From assembly GCA_002730855.1 (NCBI GenBank), contig PCBA01000022.1:1-22623 (forward strand): DNA of 22,623 bases. Reading direction: 5' to 3'. Source of the DNA: Gammaproteobacteria bacterium (lineage in GTDB: Bacteria > Pseudomonadota > Gammaproteobacteria > Magnimaribacterales > Magnimaribacteraceae). Position numbers and translations under genes: made by a program. The stretch's first letter is position 1; the number at the start of each line of letters is the position of its first letter. The notes under the pieces are model-generated. The model made no database searches. It had not been told where the DNA came from and saw only the letters and a list, made by a program, of their open reading frames with translations. Positions 8,356 through 15,448 of this stretch are shown in pieces.

Positions 8356-8958
8356 TCATACTAAGAGAGAGTTAATAGACTTTATTAATTCTTTTATTCC
8401 ATTTTTGGTCTTGGCCGAAGTTACCAATATTGAGTTTTTTGTATAAAGGTGAGAAATCCTTTCGTTGGACATTGCTAAGACTTGAAGAGCTTTATTGTTT
8501 GAAAGTTTATCTGATTTATTTAGTAATAAAATAAAAGGTAGGTTTTTCCTTTCGCACCAGTCAATTAAAGTTAAATCTTCATCTTTAAACGGATGCCTAA
8601 TATCCATAATAAGAACAAGCCCTTTTAAGCATTGTCTAGTATTGAGGTAGTTATCAATGTTAACTCCCCAATCGGCTCTAAGTTTTTTAGATACTTTTGC
8701 GTAGCCGTATCCAGGGAGGTCTATTATTTTGTACTCTAAGCTGTCTATAATTTTAAATATATTGACAGCTTGGGTTCTACCCGGTGTTTTGCTTGTTTTC
8801 GCTAGCTTCTTATTGTTTGTTAATGCATTAAGGACGCTTGATTTTCCTGAATTAGATCTACCACAAAAAGCAATTTCAGACCCTTGGTCTTCAGGTAATT
8901 TATCAAGAGAAGGAAAGCTGCCAATAAATTCAGCATTTTGTAGGAAATTTTTATTCAT
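8356..8958 (-). CDS. engB: Ribosome biogenesis GTP-binding protein EngB (YihA/YsxC)
   Basis: Essential TRAFAC-class GTPase that assists late large-subunit ribosome assembly. The 200 aa carry all G motifs: G1 GRSNSGKS (33-40), G2 TPGRTQ (58-63), G3 DLPGYG (80-85), G4 NKSD (147-150) and G5 SAK (171-173). The ATG at 8958 is the natural start and gives the usual EngB length; the Shine-Dalgarno is weak. It diverges from cytochrome c4 across about 80 bases. Its stop codon ends one base from the U-run region of the candidate small RNA on the opposite strand. The neighbourhood polA, engB, cytochrome c4, dsbA is shared with other gammaproteobacteria such as Pseudomonas, except for the inserted FkbM gene. 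Confidence 0.96.
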   Translation of the reverse strand: MNKNFLQNAEFIGSFPSLDKLPEDQGSEIAFCGRSNSGKSSVLNALTNNKKLAKTSKTPGRTQAVNIFKIIDSLEYKIIDLPGYGYAKVSKKLRADWGVNIDNYLNTRQCLKGLVLIMDIRHPFKDEDLTLIDWCERKNLPFILLLNKSDKLSNNKALQVLAMSNERISHLYTKNSILVTSAKTKNGIKELIKSINSLLV

Positions 8959-8998
8959 TTGATAATTATAATCTTAGGAATGCTTTAAAGGGTTAGTA

Positions 8999-9004
8999 TA
9001 TAAT
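8999..9004 (+). promoter_or_regulatory. Putative -10 element for cytochrome c4
   Basis: A perfect TATAAT lies 35 bases before the cytochrome c4 ATG; predicted transcription start is about 9011. The -35 region (AGGAAT at 8976-8981) is poor, which suggests an activator or a weak promoter. Confidence 0.4.
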
Positions 9005-9019
9005 GAGGCCGCGTCTCAT
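9003..9019. repeat. Inverted repeat over the predicted cytochrome c4 start site
   Basis: ATGAGGC (9003-9009) and GTCTCAT (9013-9019) pair over seven positions (one G-U) around a CGC centre. The repeat touches the -10 element and spans the predicted transcription start, where an operator would block initiation. The regulator is unknown. Confidence 0.35.
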
Positions 9020-9039
9020 CATATTTACATAAAACAACA

Positions 9040-9663
9040 ATGAAATTAAGGTTTTTGATCATTTTAACATCTTCGCTTTTGTTTGTAGGAGCTGGCGCTG
9101 TAAACCAAGGTTCAGAAGACGGAAATTCAAAGGAAGGAAGCAAGAAAGTAGAAACTTGCGCTGCTTGTCATGGTAAAGAAGGAAATAGCCTGGTGGGGTT
9201 GTGGCCTTCTCTTGCAGGCCAGAATGCTAAATATCTTTTTAAGCAATTAAGGCTGTTTAAGTCGGGAGAAAGAGAGAATGCTTCTATGGCAGGTTTTCTT
9301 GATGAACTAAGTGATGAAGATCTCAAAGATATTGCTGCGTTTTATGCATCTAAAAAAAATACTATAGGACAAACTGAAAAGGATAAGGTCGGTTTAGGAA
9401 GAAAACTTTATTATGCTGGGAATATCCAAAAAGGAGTTCCTGCTTGTTCCGCGTGCCATTCTCCAAGAGGTCTGGGTAATGGCCCCGCAGCTTATCCTCT
9501 ATTGAGCGGACAACAGCCTGATTACGTAAAAAAAGCTTTAAAAGACTATAGATCGGGGGAGAGGTCTAACGAAGATCCTTCAAAGATTATGGTTGCTATA
9601 GCTTACAAACTTGATGATTCAGAGATAGAAGCCCTATCAAGCTTTGTTCATGGTTTGCACTAG
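9040..9663 (+). CDS. Diheme cytochrome c4
   Basis: Periplasmic or membrane-associated diheme electron carrier that passes electrons to terminal oxidases. The 207 aa begin with a signal peptide (about 1-20, ending GAGA) and contain two homologous class I c domains, each with a heme site: CAACH (40-44) and CSACH (136-140). Likely axial Met ligands are Met83 (ENASMAGF) and Met184 (SKIMVAIAY). The repeated segment with LF-KSGER in one half and Y-RSGER in the other shows the internal duplication typical of c4. The reading frame ends within the first codons of the dsbA open frame. There is no clear Shine-Dalgarno. The c4-dsbA pairing is also seen in Pseudomonas and suits a heme protein whose Cys residues pass through periplasmic thiol chemistry. 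Confidence 0.93.
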   Translation: MKLRFLIILTSSLLFVGAGAVNQGSEDGNSKEGSKKVETCAACHGKEGNSLVGLWPSLAGQNAKYLFKQLRLFKSGERENASMAGFLDELSDEDLKDIAAFYASKKNTIGQTEKDKVGLGRKLYYAGNIQKGVPACSACHSPRGLGNGPAAYPLLSGQQPDYVKKALKDYRSGERSNEDPSKIMVAIAYKLDDSEIEALSSFVHGLH

Positions 9664-9667
9664 ACTT

Positions 9668-10336
9668 ATGCTTTTGAGAAACCTATCTATAACGTTACTT
9701 TCTCTTTTTCTTTTATCCTGTACTTCTGAAGAAGAGAATGAAGTCCATTCTTTAGCGAATGATGATAAATTTAAATCAGGAGTTCATTATGAACTTATTG
9801 ATAACCCAAGTACGGTTAGAGACCCTTCAAAAATTGAGGTAATAGAGGTGTTTTGGTTTGGATGTAATCATTGTTACGCCCTAGAGCCTTATTTAATAAG
9901 ATGGAAAAAAGATTTACCTAAAGATGTGGCCTTTTCTAAATCCCCCGCTACTTGGAATGAGATCTTAAAAATACATGCAAGGATTTATTACACAGCCAAA
10001 GCCCTAGGAATTGAACAGCAATTTATTCCAGCAGCCTTTAACACAATTCAAAACGAAGGAAGAAGGTTGACTGGTAATACAGAACTAGAATATTTTTTTA
10101 AAGGCTTTAACGTAGACAGAGAGAAATATAAGTCCGTTTCTAAATCTTTTGGTGTAAATAATGCATTGGACCAAGCAGATAAAAAAATGAAGCAATGGGA
10201 AGTAACTGGAGTGCCTGCGCTTATAGTCAATGGAAAATATAGAGTATCAGCCTCAAGGGCTGTAGGAACTGACAGTCTTTTTGATGTTGTAAATTTCCTA
10301 ATAGAAAAAGAAAGAAAATATTCTGCCACCAAGTAA
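9668..10336 (+). CDS. dsbA: Thiol:disulfide oxidoreductase DsbA, predicted lipoprotein
   Basis: Introduces disulfides into exported proteins. From the ATG at 9668 the product is 222 aa and starts with a lipoprotein signal peptide: two basic-side residues, a Leu-rich core and an LLSC lipobox, with Cys18 as the lipidation site. Longer in-frame starts at 9650 (ATG) and 9644 (TTG) would overlap cytochrome c4 and put extra residues before the signal. The thioredoxin-fold active site is CNHC (66-69) in FWFGCNHCY, with cis-Pro183 in VTGVPALIV. Most DsbA proteins have CPHC, so the Pro-to-Asn change may shift the redox potential. The helical insertion lies between these. It lies 5 bases after cytochrome c4 and one base before the lyase. 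DsbB is encoded at 4159-4695. Confidence 0.9.
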   Translation: MLLRNLSITLLSLFLLSCTSEEENEVHSLANDDKFKSGVHYELIDNPSTVRDPSKIEVIEVFWFGCNHCYALEPYLIRWKKDLPKDVAFSKSPATWNEILKIHARIYYTAKALGIEQQFIPAAFNTIQNEGRRLTGNTELEYFFKGFNVDREKYKSVSKSFGVNNALDQADKKMKQWEVTGVPALIVNGKYRVSASRAVGTDSLFDVVNFLIEKERKYSATK

Positions 10337-10337
10337 A

Positions 10338-11159
10338 TTGAAGAAGTTTCCTATTTCTCCTATTTTTGTTCCAGCCAATAAGCTTGATTGGATAGAAAAG
10401 ACTTATGACAAAGGAGCTGATGCAGTAATTATAGACTTGGAAGATTCTGTCTCAAATGAACTCAAAGCAGATGCTAGATCCAACCTAGTATCCTTCTTAA
10501 AAACCAAAGAATCTGATAGAACTTTATTGGTTAGAGTTAATCCTATTGATCAACAGACAGGTCTAGAAGATATTAAAATTCTGTCAGAAATTTCTTCTAA
10601 AATAGATGCATTTGTTTTACCCAAGATAGAGAGTTTAGAGCACTTAGAAGTTCTTCCTCAAGTTGATCTAGTGCCCTTAATTGAAACACCCACAGCATTA
10701 CGTAACATTGCCATGTTATCAAGTCATGAAAGGGTTGTTGGGATTGCTCTTGGAGGAGCTGATCTGAGTGCAAGTCTAGGCTCTGATATGAGCTGGGACT
10801 CTTTATTATTTGCCAGATCTCAATTGTTATTAGAAGCGGCTATAAATAATTTGTTCACAATAGATAGCCCCTTCATGGATATGGATGATCTGTCCGGCCT
10901 AGAAAAAGAATCAATCCTTTCCAAAAGGTTAGGATTTACAGGCAAGGCAGCTATTCACCCAAATCAAATTGAGGTCATAACCAATTCCTTCCTTCCTACT
11001 GAAAAAGATATTAAAGAAGCTAAAGCTATTATTAAGGCGTTCAACTCAAGCCCTGAAGCAGTAATAGCTTATGAAGGTAAAATGGTAGATATGCCTATAG
11101 TGCTTTCAATGGAGAAAAGATTAAAGCTTGTAGGAATAGACCCTAAAAATATAGACTGA
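10338..11159 (+). CDS. HpcH/HpaI aldolase, CitE-like acyl-CoA lyase
   Basis: TIM-barrel, Mg-dependent lyase of the CitE family, expected to split a malyl-CoA, methylmalyl-CoA or citramalyl-CoA type thioester, or to hydrolyse malyl-CoA. The 273 aa show DLEDS (33-37), the CoA/carboxylate-binding Arg66 in LVRVN, the metal ligands Glu116 in LIETP and Asp142 in GGADLSASLG, and the family tail motifs GKAAIHPNQ and MVDMP. The start appears to be TTG at 10338, since the conserved strand SPIFVPANK begins only seven residues in and no nearby ATG exists. It starts one base after the dsbA stop, so coupling is likely. The MaoC-type hydratase follows after 16 bases, and together they form a plausible hydratase-lyase pair. 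The exact substrate is not resolvable here. Confidence 0.87.
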   Translation: MKKFPISPIFVPANKLDWIEKTYDKGADAVIIDLEDSVSNELKADARSNLVSFLKTKESDRTLLVRVNPIDQQTGLEDIKILSEISSKIDAFVLPKIESLEHLEVLPQVDLVPLIETPTALRNIAMLSSHERVVGIALGGADLSASLGSDMSWDSLLFARSQLLLEAAINNLFTIDSPFMDMDDLSGLEKESILSKRLGFTGKAAIHPNQIEVITNSFLPTEKDIKEAKAIIKAFNSSPEAVIAYEGKMVDMPIVLSMEKRLKLVGIDPKNID

Positions 11160-11175
11160 CTATTAGGAGACGTTA

Positions 11176-11694
11176 ATGGTAAAAAAAGTTAAGGAGATTT
11201 CACCTGGAAGGTACAGAGAAAGTTTTGGAAGATATTACGAAGAGTTTACTGTAGGCGATGTTTACGAACACAGGCCCGGAAGAACCATAACCCAAACAGA
11301 CAATACTTGGTTTACATTATTAACCATGAATCAGCACCCACTTCATATTGATGAAGAGTATGGGAAAGGAACTGAATTTGGGAAAACATTGGTTGTGAGC
11401 CCTTTCACTGTAGCCTTAATGGTAGGAATGAGTGTAAGTGATGTAAGTCAAAAGACAACAGCCAATCTTGGTTGGACGGATATAAGGATGTCTCATCCGC
11501 TATATGTGGGCGATACCTTGTACGCAGAATCTGAAGTAGTAGAAAAGCGTGAATCCAAGTCTAGACCAGATGAAGGGATAGTGACTGTTAGGACCATTGG
11601 CAAGAATCAAGATGGTGTTGAGGTTGCTTCGTTCCTAAGGTCTGCATTGATACCTAAAGAAGGAAAGGCTGTAGAAGATAAGATAGATTATTAA
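11176..11694 (+). CDS. MaoC-type hot-dog acyl-CoA hydratase
   Basis: Hydratase 2 fold enzyme, predicted to add or remove water across an enoyl-CoA double bond. The 172 aa match a single hot-dog domain. The active-site segment TDNTWFTLLTMNQHPLHID (about 41-59) resembles the mesaconyl-CoA/itaconyl-CoA hydratase subgroup, with Asn-Gln-His-Pro-Leu-His in place of the usual Gly-Asp-x-Asn-Pro-x-His of R-specific enoyl hydratases. The ATG at 11176 has AGGAG about 6 bases upstream. It follows the CitE-like lyase closely. In known pathways such a hydratase makes citramalyl-CoA or methylmalyl-CoA that a CitE-like lyase then cleaves (itaconate degradation, methylaspartate and ethylmalonyl-CoA routes). 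That this pair does so is inference; no CoA transferase lies in the window. Confidence 0.85.
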   Translation: MVKKVKEISPGRYRESFGRYYEEFTVGDVYEHRPGRTITQTDNTWFTLLTMNQHPLHIDEEYGKGTEFGKTLVVSPFTVALMVGMSVSDVSQKTTANLGWTDIRMSHPLYVGDTLYAESEVVEKRESKSRPDEGIVTVRTIGKNQDGVEVASFLRSALIPKEGKAVEDKIDY

Positions 11695-11703
11695 TTAATC
11701 AAT

Positions 11704-11731
11704 TTGCGATAACCTTTTTTTTTGATATAAC
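11704..11731 (+). promoter_or_regulatory. Putative promoter for the carotenoid oxygenase unit
   Basis: TTGCGA (11704-11709), a 16-base spacer containing a run of nine T, and TATAAC (11726-11731) lie in the 74-base gap after the MaoC gene. Matches to consensus are 4 of 6 and 5 of 6. A strong ribosome-binding site, AAGGGAGA (11753-11760), follows 8 bases before the ATG. Confidence 0.4.
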
Positions 11732-11768
11732 TATCACATTAATAAAGTTTATAAGGGAGAATATAATC

Positions 11769-13130
11769 ATGAGTCAGAATTTATTTGATACTAGTAAGGT
11801 TGATGAGACTGCATGGCACCTTCAAGGAAATTGGGCGCCCGTTAAAGAAGAGGTAACAGTAGACAGTCTAGAAGTTAAAGGTGAGGTGCCAAAAGAAATA
11901 AACGGTCTTTATGTAAGAAATGGAATGAATCCAAGGTCTGGATATAGCGATCACTGGTTCTTTGGCAACGGAATGCTGCATGGGTTTAACTTTGAAAACG
12001 GCAAGGTCAGCTACAAGAATAGGTATGTTAAGACCCCATATTATGAAAAAGATATGGATATTATGAGTTCTTTTGGAGATTTAAGCTCCTCTCCAGCAAA
12101 TACTCATATAGTTGAGCATGCAGGTAAGTATTTAGCTTTGGAAGAAGCGCACCTTCCTTGGGAAGTGGATGATCAATTGGAAACCAAGGGAGCCTATGAT
12201 TTTGGAGGCAAACTTAAAGGGGCCATGACAGCTCATCCCAGAATTTGCCCCAAAACAGGAGAGCTATTGTTCTTTTCTTATTCTTCTTTTGCTGAACCAT
12301 ATCTAACTTATTACAGAGTTAATCCTGAAGGGAAATTAATTCAGATCGAACCAATAGAGATTCCGAGGGCTGTAATGATGCACGATTGGAATATTACTGA
12401 AAATCATGTTGTTTTTATGGATCTTCCTATTATCTCTGACATGAATTTAGCTATAGAGACAGGATCACCTTTTGGTTTTAAGCCTGAATGTGGAGCCAGA
12501 TTAGGAGTCATGCCAAGAAATGGTTCTAATGCAGACGTTAGATGGTTTGAGGTTGATCCTTGTTATGTTTTTCACCCACTGAATTCATATGAGGAAGGAA
12601 ATAATATTGTCCTTTATGTTTGTAAACAGCAAGAAGCCATGGTTGGAGGCTTTCAAGATATATATGGCGGCGATACAACAGTTGCAAGGCTCTGGAAATG
12701 GACAATTGATTTAGATCTAGGAGTAGTTAAAGAAGAGCAGATAGACGATGCTCCTTGCGATTTTCCTAGAGTTGATGATCGAAGAACAGGTCTTAAGAAC
12801 GACTATGGATATTGCACCACTTTAGACACTAAAGCTGATTCTCTTACTATAGGAAGGTATCTATTGAAGTACGATTTAACCAACAACAAAAGACTTACCC
12901 ACGATCTTGGAGAGAATGTAACTGGAGGAGAGGCTGTGTTTGTTCCAAGGTCTTCTGATTCGAAAGAAGATGATGGATGGGCAATTAGTATGGCCTATGA
13001 AGCAGAGACCGATAGATCAAAGCTTTTAGTAATAAATTCACAAGATTTTGAATCCTCTCCAGTAGCAGAAATATACGCTCCGCAAAGAGTTCCGAATGGA
13101 GCGCACGGTAGCTGGGTGAGTAAAGATTAA
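11769..13130 (+). CDS. Carotenoid/lignostilbene cleavage oxygenase
   Basis: Non-heme iron dioxygenase of the RPE65/carotenoid cleavage family, which cleaves a conjugated double bond of carotenoids, apocarotenoids or stilbenes to give two carbonyl products. At 453 aa it is near the usual bacterial size. The four iron-binding histidines of the seven-bladed propeller are visible: His156 (MTAHPRICP), His205 (MMHDWNIT), His269 (VFHPLNSYEE) and His446 (NGAHGSW). GLYVRNGMNP near residues 46-55 and GGEAVFVPR near 386-394 are typical family segments. There is no signal peptide, so it is cytoplasmic. A strong Shine-Dalgarno and its own promoter suggest good expression. It is followed after 14 bases by an acyl-CoA synthetase, which may activate an acid derived from the cleavage product. 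The substrate is unknown; no carotenoid synthesis gene or rhodopsin lies in the window. Confidence 0.93.
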   Translation: MSQNLFDTSKVDETAWHLQGNWAPVKEEVTVDSLEVKGEVPKEINGLYVRNGMNPRSGYSDHWFFGNGMLHGFNFENGKVSYKNRYVKTPYYEKDMDIMSSFGDLSSSPANTHIVEHAGKYLALEEAHLPWEVDDQLETKGAYDFGGKLKGAMTAHPRICPKTGELLFFSYSSFAEPYLTYYRVNPEGKLIQIEPIEIPRAVMMHDWNITENHVVFMDLPIISDMNLAIETGSPFGFKPECGARLGVMPRNGSNADVRWFEVDPCYVFHPLNSYEEGNNIVLYVCKQQEAMVGGFQDIYGGDTTVARLWKWTIDLDLGVVKEEQIDDAPCDFPRVDDRRTGLKNDYGYCTTLDTKADSLTIGRYLLKYDLTNNKRLTHDLGENVTGGEAVFVPRSSDSKEDDGWAISMAYEAETDRSKLLVINSQDFESSPVAEIYAPQRVPNGAHGSWVSKD

Positions 13131-13144
13131 TAAGGAAGGTTTAT

Positions 13145-14773
13145 ATGGAAATACAATACGCTTCAGTTTGGGAAAAAAATTCAGATGTAATTCCAGATAA
13201 GACAGCTCTAATATGTGGTGATAATGAGGTTAGCTGGAAGGATTTTGATGAGAGAGCTGCAAAGCTTGCAAGTGTCTTAGATGAGAATGGTCTTGGAGAC
13301 GACTCCAAAGTAGGTCTTTATTTGCATAATTCTAATGAATATTTAGAAGCACAATACGCAGTCTTTAAAATACAAGGCGTTCCCATTAATGTAAATTATC
13401 GATATAAAGAAGAAGAGCTGGTTTATCTTTTAGACAATTCGGACTCGGAGGCCCTGTTTTATCAAGGTTGTTATGCAGATCAAGTTTTAGCCATAAAAGA
13501 TAAACTTTCCAAAGTGAAAGTATTTGTACAGGTTGATGATGGCTCTTCAGACACCTTGGATTTTTCCGTTGATTATGAAACTTGTATCCGGAGCAATAAC
13601 CCGATGGAAAGAATGGAAAGATCGGGTGAAAATATTTACATGCTATACACCGGTGGTACAACCGGCATGCCGAAGGGGGTTATGTATCAACATGAAGGGC
13701 ATTTAAGTGCAATGCTGAGTACTGCAGGGGCTTGGGGTTTAATTCCACTTCAGGAGAAAATAGACATAGAATCTTTATCTGCTGCAATTAAAGAGAATGC
13801 AGAAACAAATAACCTTCCTGTTAGCATTCCGGCTTGTCCATTAATGCATGGAACTGGAATGTGGTTAGGGGCAATGATTCCTTTGCTTGCTGGTGGCTGC
13901 GTTGTAACCATACCCCAACTTGGTTTTGATCCAGATTTGTTATTTAGAGAATCAGAACGTAGGAAGGCCAACAACCTTGTTATAGTTGGAGATGCTTTCG
14001 CCAAACCAATGCTAGACGCTTTGGATAAAGCGAGCATTGATGGTAACCCTTATAACCTTGAGTCTGTAAATAACATTATTTCTAGTGGAGTGATGTGGAG
14101 CTCTGAGGTAAAAGAGGGGCTCTTAAGACACAACGATATGGTTTTAGTAGATGCTATGGGTTCTACTGAGGGAGGCATGGGGGGTTCTGTGGCCTCTAGA
14201 GATGTTCCTGCTCCAACAGCTAAATTTGTTTTAAACCCAGGAGTAATAGTTATAACTGATGAAGGAGAGCATGTAGAGCCAGGTTCAGGAAAGATGGGGA
14301 AAATAGGTACTAGTGGTTTAGTTCCATTGGGTTATTTTAAGGATGAAAAGAAATCTGCAGAGACATTTAAGGAGTTTGAAGGAGTCAGATATAGCTTTCC
14401 TGGTGATTACGCAACACTAGAGGTGGATGGAACGATAACTTTGCTTGGGAGAGGGAGTAATTGCATAAACACAGCTGGAGAAAAGGTTTACCCTGAAGAA
14501 GTTGAAGAAGCAGTGAAAAGACATCCAGATATTTTTGATTGCCTGGTAGTTGGATTAAAAGATGATAGGTTTGGCCAAAGGGTAGTAGCCCTGGCCTCTT
14601 TTCAAGATGAAAGAGAATTAGAAGAACAAGATCTAATTTCATTTACGAGGGAGCACTTAGCGGGCTACAAACTTCCCAAGCAAGTTTTATTTGTACCGAA
14701 GGTAATGAGAGCCCCTAATGGAAAGGCGGATTATAAGTGGGCTAAAGAAACAGCAGAAAAAGAATTAGGTTAG
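13145..14773 (+). CDS. Acyl-CoA synthetase (AMP-forming)
   Basis: ANL-superfamily enzyme that adenylates a carboxylic acid and transfers it to CoA. The 542 aa include the P-loop-like A3 motif YTGGTTGMPKG (168-178), a GSTEGG segment at the A5 region, the GDYATLEVDG and GRGSNCINTAGEKVYPEE hinge (A7-A8), and the C-terminal catalytic lysine near residue 527 in PNGKADYK. It resembles FadD-like medium or long chain ligases rather than acetyl-CoA synthetase. An insertion of roughly 30 residues between A3 and A4 (about 200-230) is seen in several uncharacterised relatives. The ATG at 13145 has AAGGAAGG upstream. Linkage to the carotenoid oxygenase suggests it activates an acid made from that product; the true substrate is unknown. 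Confidence 0.93.
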   Translation: MEIQYASVWEKNSDVIPDKTALICGDNEVSWKDFDERAAKLASVLDENGLGDDSKVGLYLHNSNEYLEAQYAVFKIQGVPINVNYRYKEEELVYLLDNSDSEALFYQGCYADQVLAIKDKLSKVKVFVQVDDGSSDTLDFSVDYETCIRSNNPMERMERSGENIYMLYTGGTTGMPKGVMYQHEGHLSAMLSTAGAWGLIPLQEKIDIESLSAAIKENAETNNLPVSIPACPLMHGTGMWLGAMIPLLAGGCVVTIPQLGFDPDLLFRESERRKANNLVIVGDAFAKPMLDALDKASIDGNPYNLESVNNIISSGVMWSSEVKEGLLRHNDMVLVDAMGSTEGGMGGSVASRDVPAPTAKFVLNPGVIVITDEGEHVEPGSGKMGKIGTSGLVPLGYFKDEKKSAETFKEFEGVRYSFPGDYATLEVDGTITLLGRGSNCINTAGEKVYPEEVEEAVKRHPDIFDCLVVGLKDDRFGQRVVALASFQDERELEEQDLISFTREHLAGYKLPKQVLFVPKVMRAPNGKADYKWAKETAEKELG

Positions 14774-14788
14774 AGGAAGCCTATAACT

Positions 14789-15448
14789 ATGGATGTAACT
14801 GAAGCTGTAGATTCTAGGAAATCAATAAGGGCTTTTTTAGATAAAGCTGTAGATGATTCGGTAATCAAAGAACTTCTAGAGAAGTCTTCGCGTGCTGCAT
14901 CTGGAGGAAACTTACAGCCTTGGCAAATTTATGTGATTAATGGCAAAACCATGAAAAGCTTTCATAATTTTCAGTCTGAATGGACAGAACCAGAAACACC
15001 GGCTTATGCAATTTACCCTGAAAACCTTAAAGAGCCTTATAAGACCTCTAGATATGAAGTTGCTGATGATATGTATTCTTTATTAGGGATAGTAAGAGAA
15101 GATAAAGAGGCCAGGCTTAAGCAAGTATTAAAGAATTATGATTTTTTTGGAGCCCCTGCCGCTTTCTTTTGTTTCGTAGATAGACAAATGGGCAGGCCTC
15201 AATGGTCTGATTTAGGTATGTTCCTGCAAACATTTATGTTGCTTGCAAGAGAAGCAGGACTAGATACCTGTCCTCAAGAAGCTTGGGCAATGAAACAGGA
15301 GAGCGTAACATCCTTTGTTGAAGCCCCGGAAGAGTTAATACTCTTTTGTGGTATGGCTATTGGTTATCAAGATGAGTCCGAAAAGGTAAACGAACTTAGG
15401 ACCACCAGGCGACCCATAGAAGATTGGACTACCTTTTTATCTAAGTAA
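14789..15448 (+). CDS. Nitroreductase-family FMN oxidoreductase
   Basis: Dimeric FMN enzyme using NAD(P)H. Members reduce nitro groups, quinones, enones or flavins, and the physiological substrate here is unknown. The 219 aa start with the FMN-contact motif RKSIRAF (10-16), then SRAASGGNLQPW (34-45), and end with GMAIGYQDE and the RRPIEDW tail, all typical of the NfnB/NfsB-like group. The ATG at 14789 has AGAGGAAG about 9 bases upstream. It is the third gene after the oxygenase and synthetase with 15-base gaps, so one transcript is likely, and an enone or unsaturated aldehyde from carotenoid cleavage is an attractive but unproven substrate. Its TAA abuts the stop of the opposite-strand amidohydrolase with no spacer. 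Confidence 0.9.
   Translation: MDVTEAVDSRKSIRAFLDKAVDDSVIKELLEKSSRAASGGNLQPWQIYVINGKTMKSFHNFQSEWTEPETPAYAIYPENLKEPYKTSRYEVADDMYSLLGIVREDKEARLKQVLKNYDFFGAPAAFFCFVDRQMGRPQWSDLGMFLQTFMLLAREAGLDTCPQEAWAMKQESVTSFVEAPEELILFCGMAIGYQDESEKVNELRTTRRPIEDWTTFLSK

Noticed and set aside
11715..11723. Intrinsic terminator for the MaoC gene (run of nine T)
   Set aside because: No GC stem precedes the T-run; it sits in the spacer of a plausible promoter.
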